Source: Solirubrobacterales bacterium (GTDB lineage Bacteria > Actinomycetota > Thermoleophilia > Solirubrobacterales > Solirubrobacteraceae). Taken from it: 10,973 nucleotides of DNA. The DNA is taken from the NCBI GenBank assembly GCA_003244035.1, contig QHBV01000251.1:1-10973 (forward strand), in the 5' to 3' direction. Numbering within the stretch: position 1 is the stretch's first letter; each line of letters begins with the position of its first letter. The notes under the pieces are model-generated. The model searched no databases and was not told the DNA's origin. It worked only from the letters and a program-made list of their open reading frames with translations. The translations under genes were made by a program, and so were the position numbers. Shown in pieces: positions 1 through 5,751 of the stretch.

Positions 1-242
1 GGCACAACGCAGCCAGATCGGGGCCCCCACCCCTTAGATCGACGCGCCGGACCCCTTACCGCAGAGGACTAGGTCACCGATCGACCAGTGCAGCCTCCGG
101 CGAGATTGCGTGGCCCGGTCGCACCATGGTCAGCCGCGATTGCCGCAGCCCGTAACAACGATCATGACCTTGGCCACACGGGCAGTAGATACCGGTATTG
201 CTCATCGGAGACACGACTCGATCCCACCGCAGCACGGCCTTG
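1..242. other. Intergenic stretch with no gene seen
   Basis: No convincing coding frame, tRNA or rRNA signal is visible. Frames open here are antisense or run-on extensions of the oxidoreductase gene. It holds a repeated octamer ACCCCTTA (29-36 and 51-58, 22 bp apart), a perfect 10-bp palindrome ATACCGGTAT (189-198) and the first copy of a short duplication (227-243) described separately. It lies downstream of the minus-strand oxidoreductase, so it may contain that gene's transcript end, but I see no strong hairpin followed by a T run. Confidence 0.5.
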
Positions 243-268
243 CTAATCGACCCGCAGCACGGCCTTGC
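227..268. repeat. Short tandem duplication at the 3' end of the oxidoreductase gene
   Basis: The 17-mer CCGCAGCACGGCCTTGC occurs at 227-243 and again at 252-268, a 25-bp period. The similarity extends imperfectly a few bases to the left (ATC before each copy). The right copy encodes the last residues (KAVLR) of the minus-strand oxidoreductase. The left copy lies just past its stop codon and could encode the same residues in another frame. Because 25 is not a multiple of three, the duplication (or slippage between copies) would have changed the C-terminal reading frame. Confidence 0.8.
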
Positions 269-1160
269 CGTTGACGCGACGGTCCAGCAGCGCCTCGATC
301 GCCCGCGGCGCCTCGCTCCAGGACGCCTCGAGGTCGATCTGCGGGTCGAGCCGGCCGGCGGCGACGAGCTCGGCGAGCCGGCGCAGGTCCTCGACGCCGC
401 TGCGCGTGCGGGCGAGCTCGTCGAACACGAGCAGGCCGTAAAGCCTGGCGCCGGGCGCCCGCCCGAACAGCGAGCGCGTCGGGAACGAGACGGGCTCGTC
501 GGAGGTTGCGGCGAAGTTGACGATCGTCCCGCCTCGCGCGACGCGGCCGATCGCGGCGCCGAGCGTGGGCCCTCCGACCGCATCGATGATCACGTCAAAC
601 GTGTGCCCCTCGGGCTCGAGCTCGTGCAGGAGCTGATCGGCGCCGAGCTCGATCAGGCCGTCGGTCCGCCGCGCGAGCGCGGTCACGTGGGCGCCCGCGA
701 GCTTCGCGAGCTGTATCGCGAACCGTCCGACGCCGCCGCTCGCGCCGGTCACCAGCACGCGCTTGCCGAGCACGAAGCCGGCGACCTCGAGTGCGCGGAG
801 TGCGGTCAGTCCCGCGACCGGGAGCGTCGCCGCCTGCTCGAACGAGACCGCCTCGGGCAGCTCCGCGAGCAGGTCGGTGCCGACCGCGGCCAGCTCGGCC
901 CACGCCCCCGACCGCACGAGCCCGACGACACGGGCGCCGGCCTGCGGGCCGCTGCCGTCGGCCGCCGCCGCCCGCACCACGCCCGCGACGTCCCAGCCGG
1001 TGATCGACCCCGGCGCCATCGAGGCAAGGCGTCTTGACTCTCCGCGGTTCAGGCTGAACGCCCTGACCTCGACCAGCGCATGGCTCGGGCCGGGCTCGGG
1101 GGCGGTGACATCCGCCAGCTCGGCGTGGGGCGGGGTCGCGCAGGCGACGAGTGCGCGCAT
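243..1160 (-). CDS. Zinc-free MDR-family NAD(P)-dependent oxidoreductase (quinone oxidoreductase type)
   Basis: This is a 305-residue medium-chain dehydrogenase/reductase, probably a cytosolic NADPH-dependent reductase of quinones, enones or similar carbonyls. The N-terminal GroES-like domain (about 1-120) carries the family pattern SLNRGESR (residues 36-43) followed by GWDVAGVV (55-62). The Rossmann domain has the dinucleotide loop VTGASGGVG at 137-145 and a later VGG (195-197). No zinc-ligand pattern (GHE with cysteines) is present, which fits the quinone oxidoreductase/zeta-crystallin branch. ATG at 1160 is chosen because the family N-terminus MRALV starts there; upstream codons are unrelated in composition. 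The ribosome site is weak. It is divergent from the NfeD-like gene across about 200 bp. The 3' end is affected by the 25-bp duplication. Substrate is unknown. Confidence 0.85.
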   Translation of the reverse strand: MRALVACATPPHAELADVTAPEPGPSHALVEVRAFSLNRGESRRLASMAPGSITGWDVAGVVRAAAADGSGPQAGARVVGLVRSGAWAELAAVGTDLLAELPEAVSFEQAATLPVAGLTALRALEVAGFVLGKRVLVTGASGGVGRFAIQLAKLAGAHVTALARRTDGLIELGADQLLHELEPEGHTFDVIIDAVGGPTLGAAIGRVARGGTIVNFAATSDEPVSFPTRSLFGRAPGARLYGLLVFDELARTRSGVEDLRRLAELVAAGRLDPQIDLEASWSEAPRAIEALLDRRVNGKAVLRVD

Positions 1161-1192
1161 CGCCCTACAACCTACTCCGAGGCAACCGGTTA

Positions 1193-1220
1193 CGGCTCGC
1201 GGCCCGCAGGCCGCGAGCCG
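1193..1220. repeat. Perfect 12-bp inverted repeat with a 4-nt loop
   Basis: CGGCTCGCGGCC (1193-1204) and GGCCGCGAGCCG (1209-1220) are exact reverse complements around the loop CGCA. It sits in the divergent spacer, 33 bp upstream of the oxidoreductase start. There is no T run, so it does not look like a simple terminator. It could be an RNA hairpin in the oxidoreductase leader, or a DNA cruciform or binding site. An AACCGGTT palindrome (1184-1191) lies right beside it. Confidence 0.75.
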
Positions 1221-1325
1221 CGCTCGATTCCAGCAGCGCGGCGCGTGCGGCGGCGCCAAGGGATCGGCTCGCTCCGGGGCGGGCCGAGGGCCACGCCCGA
1301 GGCGAGCCCGAGGGCAAGAGCGGCC

Positions 1326-1353
1326 TTGTCCCGTGCCCTCGCCGGAGTAGCAT
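1326..1353 (+). promoter_or_regulatory. Possible promoter of the NfeD/SPFH operon
   Basis: TTGTCC (1326-1331), a 16-bp spacer and TAGCAT (1348-1353) each match 4 of 6 consensus bases of a housekeeping actinobacterial promoter. Transcription would begin about 7 bases after the -10 box, at or next to the GTG start at 1361. That would make the message leaderless and explain the absence of a well-placed Shine-Dalgarno site. This is an inference from spacing only. Confidence 0.3.
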
Positions 1354-1360
1354 CGCAGAG

Positions 1361-1828
1361 GTGCTCACCGTTGGGGTGATCCTGCTCGTTGTCGCGGTCC
1401 TGCTGATGCTGGGGGAGGCGCACATGAGCACCGGGGGCCTGATCGCAAGCGTCGCGGTGCTCGCGCTCACCGGCGCCGTGACGCTGCTGCTGCTGAGCGC
1501 CGGGGCGGGACTGCTCGCGCCGCTGGCCGGCGCGGCTGGTGTGCTTGCGCCCTCGCTGGTTGGCCTGCTGGTCTTGCGCCGGAGCCTGCGCTCGGCTCGG
1601 TCGCGGCGTCCCCGCGCCGGCGCGGAGGCGATGATCGGTCATGTTGGCGTGCTGCGAGCGGGGACCACCGGAGCGCGAGTGTTCGTCGACGGTGGACTGT
1701 GGCGCGCTCGGCCGGGCCCCCTCGAGGATGCGAGCGCGTTGCATGACGGCGATCGCGTGGTCGTCGAGCGCGTTGACGGCCTGACCCTGGGCGTGCGCAG
1801 GGCCGAGGAATGGGAGCTGAATCCGTGA
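1361..1828 (+). CDS. NfeD-like membrane protein with C-terminal OB-fold domain
   Basis: This is a 155-residue protein of the short (protease-less) NfeD type. Two or three hydrophobic segments (about residues 2-18, 25-48 and 50-73) contain the typical break GEAHMSTGGL. A basic linker (73-86, Arg-rich) follows. A soluble NfeD OB-fold domain spans about 90-148, with the family pattern IGHVGVLR, then GGLWRARP and DGDRVVVERVDGLTL. Short NfeD proteins partner SPFH/slipin proteins in membrane microdomain quality control, and the next gene here is exactly such a protein. GTG at 1361 is chosen because the first membrane helix begins there; a GTG at 1376 is possible. No Shine-Dalgarno site is evident, so the message may be leaderless. 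Family assignment is firm, the cellular role is inferred. Confidence 0.85.
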   Translation: MLTVGVILLVVAVLLMLGEAHMSTGGLIASVAVLALTGAVTLLLLSAGAGLLAPLAGAAGVLAPSLVGLLVLRRSLRSARSRRPRAGAEAMIGHVGVLRAGTTGARVFVDGGLWRARPGPLEDASALHDGDRVVVERVDGLTLGVRRAEEWELNP

Positions 1829-2613
1829 TCCTGACAGTCATCGTGATCGTGCTGGTCGTGCTCGCCATGCTCGGGCTGGCGCTTGCGAGCGCCTCGGTGC
1901 GGGTGCTGCGCGAGTACGAGCGCGGCGTCGTCTTCCGTCTCGGCCGCCTGAGCGAGCTCAAGGGGCCGGGCGTAGTCCTGCTGATGCCATTCGTTGATCG
2001 GCTCGAGCGCGTGAGCCTGCGGACAGTGACGCTGCAGGTCCCCCCGCAGGAGGTGATCACGCGCGACAATGTCCCCGCCCGCGTCACCGCGGTGGCCTAC
2101 TTCCGCGTGATTGATCCCAACCGCTCGATCGTCGAGATCCAGGACGTGCTCTCGGCGACCTCGCAGATTGCCCAGACTACGCTGCGCTCGGTGCTCGGCA
2201 AGGCGGAGCTGGACACGCTGCTCTCCGAGCGCGAGCAGCTCAACGAGAACCTGCAGCACATCATCGACGACCAGACCGAGCCGTGGGGGATCAAGGTCAC
2301 CACCGTCGAGATCAAGGACGTCGAGATCCCCGCCGGGATGCAGCACGCGATGGCGCGCCAAGCCGAGGCCGAGCGCGAGCGGCGCGCCAAGATCATCGAC
2401 GCCGAGGGCGAGTTCCAGGCCGCCGCCAAGCTGCTGGAGGCGGCCGAGGAGATCAGTCGCAATCCCGTGACGATCCAACTGCGTTACCTGCAGACCCTGC
2501 GTGAGATCGGCAGCAACGAGAGCTCGACCATCGTCTTCCCGTTCCCGCTGGACATGCTGGCGCCGCTGCTGAAGGCAGCGGGGAAGGACGGCGAGGCGGA
2601 TCCGGGGCAGTAG
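1825..2613 (+). CDS. SPFH/stomatin-like protein (slipin, prohibitin-homologous)
   Basis: This is a membrane scaffold protein of 262 residues. One N-terminal anchor (about 2-24) is followed by the SPFH/Band 7 domain (about 25-180): slipin signature YERGVVFRLGR (31-41), GPGVVLLMPFVD (47-58), DNVPARVTAVAYFRV (81-95) and GIKVTTVEIKDVEIP (155-169). An alanine/glutamate/arginine-rich coiled coil (about 173-212) precedes a hydrophobic tail. Slipins oligomerise into flotillin-like rings at the inner membrane and act with NfeD. Start choice: GTG at 1825 overlaps the upstream stop as GTGA and has GGGAG (1812-1816) eight bases before it. An in-frame ATG at 1810 (267 residues) has no room for a ribosome site. 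The overlap implies translational coupling with the NfeD-like gene. Confidence 0.92.
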   Translation: MILTVIVIVLVVLAMLGLALASASVRVLREYERGVVFRLGRLSELKGPGVVLLMPFVDRLERVSLRTVTLQVPPQEVITRDNVPARVTAVAYFRVIDPNRSIVEIQDVLSATSQIAQTTLRSVLGKAELDTLLSEREQLNENLQHIIDDQTEPWGIKVTTVEIKDVEIPAGMQHAMARQAEAERERRAKIIDAEGEFQAAAKLLEAAEEISRNPVTIQLRYLQTLREIGSNESSTIVFPFPLDMLAPLLKAAGKDGEADPGQ

Positions 2614-2663
2614 GGCGCGCTCGCGGGGCGTACCGTCCGCCACCCCCGTCGAAGGAGATGACC

Positions 2664-3116
2664 ATGACCGAGCAGCCACCACCGCGCGTGCGCCGCCGCC
2701 ACCTCGAGCGCATCGTGATGCCCAAGCCGAGCGAGATCAGTCAGGCCGTCGAGGAGGTCGAGGGCTTCAACGCCAAGTTCGCCGTCCTTATCACCCGCGG
2801 GGTCGGCACGATGGCGTGCGCCTACGTATTCAGCGCGATCGCGCTGATCAGCCTGCCCGATGCGATCAGGGCCGGGCGCCCGCAGATCATCTCCTGGATC
2901 GCCCAGACATTTCTCCAGCTCGTACTGTTGAGCATCATCATGGTGGGCCAGTCGGTCCAGGCCGCCGCCTCCGATGCCCGGGCGGAGAAGGAGTTCGCCG
3001 ACACCGAGATCGTCATGGACCGCCTGGACGAGCACACCGCCGGCGGCATCCGCGCCGTCCTGGATCGGATCGACGCGCTCGAGGCGCAGCTGGCGGGGCG
3101 CGTCAGCCCGAGCTGA
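2664..3116 (+). CDS. Small two-helix membrane protein with coiled-coil tail, function unknown
   Basis: This 150-residue protein has a basic N-terminus (residues 8-16 rich in Arg). One helix spans about 39-65 (FAVLITRGVGTMACAYVFSA) and a second about 74-97 (ISWIAQTFLQLVLLSIIMVG). A charged Ala/Glu/Asp segment (99-145, ASDARAEKEF onward) probably forms a coiled coil. The second helix and its QxxASDARAEKEF continuation recall DUF1003-like small membrane proteins of actinobacteria, but I cannot assign a function. ATG at 2664 is preferred over ATG at 2658 because AAGGAG (2652-2657) then has a six-base spacer. It follows the slipin gene by 50 bp on the same strand and may belong to the same operon. 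Its last 14 bases overlap the 3' end of the convergent mosA-like gene. Confidence 0.8.
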   Translation: MTEQPPPRVRRRHLERIVMPKPSEISQAVEEVEGFNAKFAVLITRGVGTMACAYVFSAIALISLPDAIRAGRPQIISWIAQTFLQLVLLSIIMVGQSVQAAASDARAEKEFADTEIVMDRLDEHTAGGIRAVLDRIDALEAQLAGRVSPS

Positions 3117-3936
3117 TGATCGTGCCCACGTGCTCCCCGGCCAGGGCCCTCGCGATGCTGCCCGGCTTGCGCCCGTTGACGATCTGGATCTCGCGCACGT
3201 GCTTGGCGCTCGCCATCAGCTCGAGCACCAGCGAGTCGATCGGGAGCGTCTCGAGGCCCATCGCCAGGAGCTCGTCGGCACGGGCACGGGGGATAAGGTC
3301 GCCGTCGTCCTTCTCATCGCTCGCCGGATCGCTTTTCAGCACCCCGTCGACGTCCTTGACGTAGATCGTGCGGGCCGCCCCGTAGGCGTCGGCCAGCAGA
3401 AACGCGCCGGCGTCGGTGCGGTGCGGCGGGACCTTCCCCACCGGCGGTGGGAACTCGTAGATTCCGAAGGGCGGGAATCCGTTGGAGACGACTGCTCGAC
3501 TGGCCGACAGGTGGACGGCCAGCTGCCGCGCCACCGCGGTGTGCGGCAGGTAGGAAACGCCGTCCTCGGCCATCAGCGCCGCGATCAGATGGCCGTTCTG
3601 CTCGGCCTCGGTCGACATCAGCTCGGCCAGGAGGCCCGTCGGGAGGCCCAGATCCAGCCCCACGCCGAGTACGTGACGAGCGCGGACCCCCGGACCGGCG
3701 AGGATCAGCAACCGGTGCTTTGAGAGCACGCCGCGCAGCTCGTCGACGACCGGCCCCAGCACCGACGCGCCGCGGTCGATGACCGAGCGACCGCCGAGCG
3801 CGACCACGTTCAGCCACGGCAGCAGCCGGACCACCGGACGGTCGATCGGCCGTACGAGCTCACGGTCGAGCAGCGTCTGGCGTACCAGCGCCGAGGGCAC
3901 ATCCTTGGCGGCGAACGAGGGACTTGAATGCGTCAT
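3103..3936 (-). CDS. mosA: Molybdenum/tungsten storage protein, alpha-subunit-like (amino acid kinase fold)
   Basis: This 277-residue cytosolic protein closely resembles A. vinelandii MosA, which with MosB forms a hollow hexamer storing polyoxomolybdate or -tungstate clusters using ATP. Matching stretches include LARQ/LVRQTLLDRELTRP-like text at 18-30, RLLPWLNVV (37-45), GVRARHVLGVGLDLGLP (83-99), AEQNGHLIAALMAEDGVSY (111-129), QLAVHLSASRAVV (138-150), PPHRTDAGAFLLADA (170-184) and RALAGEHVGTII (263-274). Deviations from MosA as I recall it: Ala46 stands where the glycine-loop lysine is expected, and Gly-Ile-Tyr (158-160) replaces the cluster-anchoring histidine run. ATG 3936 is chosen because GAGGAG lies six bases upstream. 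An ATG at 3969 overlapping the mosB stop lacks a ribosome site. It lies 29 bp after mosB and is presumably co-transcribed. Confidence 0.85.
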   Translation of the reverse strand: MTHSSPSFAAKDVPSALVRQTLLDRELVRPIDRPVVRLLPWLNVVALGGRSVIDRGASVLGPVVDELRGVLSKHRLLILAGPGVRARHVLGVGLDLGLPTGLLAELMSTEAEQNGHLIAALMAEDGVSYLPHTAVARQLAVHLSASRAVVSNGFPPFGIYEFPPPVGKVPPHRTDAGAFLLADAYGAARTIYVKDVDGVLKSDPASDEKDDGDLIPRARADELLAMGLETLPIDSLVLELMASAKHVREIQIVNGRKPGSIARALAGEHVGTIISSG

Positions 3937-3965
3937 CGGGCTCTCCTCTCTTTCAGCCGGGGCGT

Positions 3966-4784
3966 TCATGCCGTGGCGATGATCGTGCCGACGTGCTCGC
4001 CCCGCAGCGCCCGCGATATCAGACCGGGTCGCAGGCCATTGATGACCTGGACCGACTTCACATGCCGCGCATGGCGCATCAGCTCCAGCACCGGGCGCTC
4101 GATGATCAGATCGGGCAAGTCGAGCCCGATCAGCTCGTCGATCGTGATCCGCTCGATCAGCTCGGCGCTCGGATCGGTCTTCGGGTTCGCCGTGTAGAGC
4201 CCGTCCTCGTCCTTGACGAAGATCATCTGCCGAGCCCCGTAGACCTCAGCGACCAGGTAGCAGCCGGCGTCGGTGCGGTAGGGCGGGATCACGCCCTCCG
4301 CGGGGACGGGCTGCCACATGTCGTAGGACGGCATCCCCGAGAAGATCGCGGCGCCACATTCGGCCAGATAGAGCGCCACGGCGTCGAAGGCTCCGCCGCC
4401 GACCACCGGCACCCCGTGGCGGGCCATCAGGGACCCGAGCATCTGGGCGTTCTGAGCCGCGACAGCGGCGCCAACACCGGTCAGCACGCCGGTCGGCAGG
4501 CCCAGCTCCGCCGCGAGCGCATAGACGTGACGCGCGCGCGTGCCCCCGCCGGTGCCGATCAGGATCTTGTGGCTCCGCTTGATCGCCGCCAGCTCCTGCA
4601 CCAGGGGGTAGACCGCGACCCGACCGCGATCGATCAGGCTCTGCCCCCCGATCTTCAGCACGCTGACATCGGGCAGGACCGCGTAGTCAGGCACCGTGCC
4701 GCTCGCCGCCATCAGCTCGGGGTCGCTCAGCGGCCTGGTCAACAAGAGCGATTCCAGCGCGCTGCTGCTGTCAGCTTCTGTCAT
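3966..4784 (-). CDS. mosB: Molybdenum/tungsten storage protein, beta-subunit-like (amino acid kinase fold)
   Basis: This 272-residue protein strongly resembles A. vinelandii MosB over its whole length. Features in order: N-terminal LLTRPLSDPELMAA (14-27), the glycine-rich nucleotide loop VLKIGGQSLIDRG (42-54) with Lys44 intact, IGTGGGTRARHVYALAAELGLP (76-97), GVPVVGGGAFDAV (124-136), FSGMPSYDMW (148-157), GVIPPYRTDAGCYLVAE (164-180), the acidic nucleotide motif FVKDEDGLYTANP (189-201) and the family C-terminus RGEHVGTII (261-269). In the cage, beta subunits pair with alpha subunits and line part of the cavity. ATG 4784 has AAGGAG five bases upstream (4790-4795). It is the first gene of the two-gene unit and divergent from the Mop-domain regulator. 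A generic uridylate-kinase-like annotation is the usual alternative, but the whole-length pattern favours MosB. Confidence 0.88.
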   Translation of the reverse strand: MTEADSSSALESLLLTRPLSDPELMAASGTVPDYAVLPDVSVLKIGGQSLIDRGRVAVYPLVQELAAIKRSHKILIGTGGGTRARHVYALAAELGLPTGVLTGVGAAVAAQNAQMLGSLMARHGVPVVGGGAFDAVALYLAECGAAIFSGMPSYDMWQPVPAEGVIPPYRTDAGCYLVAEVYGARQMIFVKDEDGLYTANPKTDPSAELIERITIDELIGLDLPDLIIERPVLELMRHARHVKSVQVINGLRPGLISRALRGEHVGTIIATA

Positions 4785-4824
4785 CGGTTCTCCTTGGGTT
4801 CCCAGTCGGTTCCGTTGGGCCAGG

Positions 4825-4853
4825 AGCGTAGGCCATCTAGGCATACATTGCAA
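4825..4853 (-). promoter_or_regulatory. Candidate promoter of mosBA
   Basis: On the minus strand TTGCAA (4853-4848) is followed, 17 bases on, by TACGCT (4830-4825), a TAnnnT -10 box typical of actinobacteria. Transcription would start near 4818, leaving a leader of about 35 bases that contains the AAGGAG ribosome site of mosB. Confidence 0.4.
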
Positions 4854-4869
4854 GTGCTGATGGCATAAT
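4832..4869 (+). promoter_or_regulatory. Regulator promoter (extended -10) and candidate molybdate-regulator operator
   Basis: TGGCATAAT (4861-4869) fits an extended -10 element (TGn plus five of six -10 bases) for the plus-strand regulator. Around it are GCCATC (4832-4837) and GATGGC (4859-4864), an inverted repeat with 21 bases between the arms. GGCATA also repeats directly at 4840-4845 and 4862-4867, exactly 22 bp or two helix turns apart. The self-complementary TTGCAA (4848-4853) lies between. These sites overlap both divergent promoters, so they are a plausible place for the HTH-Mop protein to control both directions. Function is inferred. Confidence 0.4.
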
Positions 4870-4903
4870 GGATTTTTACCTAGTCAAGAGCTACGGAGGA
4901 ACT

Positions 4904-5284
4904 ATGTCTGTTCACAGCTACACCATCGGCGCCGCCGCCCGTGCGCTCGGCGTCAGCGTCGACACGATCCGCCGTTGGGATCGTGAGGGGCGCATCGCCG
5001 TCTCGCGAGATGCCCGCAACCATCGCCTCGTAGCCGCAGCCGAGGTCGATCGGCTGCGGGGCTCGACACCACGATCGCTCACTGCGCGCAACCGTCTCCC
5101 CGCCCGTGTCGTCTCGGTGGAGCGCGAGGGGTTCCTCGCGCGAGTCGTGCTCGACACGACCAAGCCCGCGCAGGTCGTCGCCGTCGTCACGCGCGAGGCG
5201 GTCGACGAGCTCGATCTCCGCGCCGGCGACGATGCCCATGTGATCCTGAAGGCGACTTCGGTGATGGTCGGGCAGATGCGATGA
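4904..5284 (+). CDS. One-component molybdate/tungstate-responsive regulator: MerR-type HTH fused to one Mop (TOBE) domain
   Basis: The 126-residue protein has an N-terminal helix-turn-helix (about 5-52: YTIGAAARALGVSVDTIRRW, then DREGRI and NHRLVAAAEVDRL) of the MerR/excisionase type. A short linker leads to a single Mop domain (about 61-124: ARNRLPARVVSVE, LDTTKPAQVVAVVTREAVDEL, LRAGDDAHVILKATSVMVG). Mop domains bind molybdate or tungstate at subunit interfaces, so a dimer or larger assembly is expected. The architecture differs from E. coli ModE, which has a LysR-like winged helix and two Mop repeats. Start: ATG 4904 has GGAGG (4895-4899) at correct spacing; an upstream in-frame ATG at 4868 lies inside the predicted promoter. 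Being divergent from mosB strongly suggests it controls the storage genes. Confidence 0.88.
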   Translation: MSVHSYTIGAAARALGVSVDTIRRWDREGRIAVSRDARNHRLVAAAEVDRLRGSTPRSLTARNRLPARVVSVEREGFLARVVLDTTKPAQVVAVVTREAVDELDLRAGDDAHVILKATSVMVGQMR

Positions 5285-5408
5285 TCTCGACACCTCCGTC
5301 GCGCCGCCGTGCCCGACCGTCAACTGGAGCCATGTCGAGGAGGGCAAGATCAACCGGGTGCAGGTGAGCTTCGACGCCCGCGCGATCGCCGCGGCGATCG
5401 GGGTGTGA
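5285..5408 (+). pseudogene. Possible remnant of an NTF2/SnoaL-like protein C-terminus
   Basis: One frame ending at TGA 5406-5408 reads TVNWSHVEEGKINRVQVSFD followed by an alanine-rich end. This resembles the last strands of SnoaL/NTF2-like proteins, where a (F/W)xxxDGKIxxxxxxFD pattern is common. There is no start codon or upstream domain in this frame: directly upstream is the intact regulator gene in another frame. It therefore looks like the surviving 3' end of a lost gene. With only about 35 residues the family match is tentative, and the stretch may be chance coding-like GC-rich DNA. Confidence 0.35.
5383..5400. terminator. Perfect 18-bp palindrome between convergent genes
   Basis: CGATCGCCG (5383-5391) is followed immediately by its reverse complement CGGCGATCG (5392-5400). 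It lies between the Mop regulator (ends 5284) and the ArsR gene (stop at 5411, opposite strand), ten bases from the latter. It could act as a bidirectional transcription stop, but no T run follows on either strand. Confidence 0.4.
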
Positions 5409-5410
5409 GC

Positions 5411-5740
5411 TCAGCCCGTCAGAATCTCGATCAGGCCCGGGAAGCGCTGCTCGAGGTCCTCGCGCCGCAATGAGATGAATCGCAGCGTCCCCTCGGCGCG
5501 GGTGCGCGTCACGCCCGCCTCGCGCAGCAAGCGCATGTGGTAGGACCCCGTGGAGGGCGGGAGGCCCAGCGCGGACGCGAGCTCCCCGCAGGGGCGAGCG
5601 CGGCCGTCGGCGAGCAGGCGCACCAGCTCGAGACGCACCGGGTCGCCGAGCGCACGCATGATCGTCGCCAGGTCGAACGCGGAGGCAGAAGGGTGCGGGA
5701 TCTTCTCGCGCGGGTGGACGGGGGCCTGCACGACGTTCAT
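5411..5740 (-). CDS. ArsR-family winged-helix repressor
   Basis: The 109-residue protein has one winged HTH domain (about 20-95). It begins ATIMRALGDPVRLELVRLLA (25-44), the standard ArsR opening helix pair. The recognition region PPSTGSYHMRLLREAGV (61-77) and the wing TRAEGTLRFISLR (80-92) follow. A single cysteine (Cys51 in PCGELA) is present and no CxC metal motif, so it is probably not a classic arsenic or zinc sensor. ATG at 5740 follows AAGAAG at a reasonable distance. It is divergent from an MFS exporter across 66 bp holding an inverted-repeat operator, so it most likely represses that exporter and itself. Inducer unknown. Confidence 0.87.
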   Translation of the reverse strand: MNVVQAPVHPREKIPHPSASAFDLATIMRALGDPVRLELVRLLADGRARPCGELASALGLPPSTGSYHMRLLREAGVTRTRAEGTLRFISLRREDLEQRFPGLIEILTG

Positions 5741-5751
5741 GATATAACTTC

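Noticed and set aside
1..242. tRNA or small RNA gene in the left spacer
   Set aside because: I could not fold a cloverleaf or find a T-arm consensus; only short repeats are visible.
198..1037. Plus-strand open frame antisense to the oxidoreductase
   Set aside because: Arg/Asp-rich composition with no recognisable domain; the opposite strand encodes a clear MDR enzyme.
3924..4868. Plus-strand open frame antisense to the mosB-like gene
   Set aside because: Composition is antisense-like and lacks motifs, whereas the minus strand matches MosB end to end.
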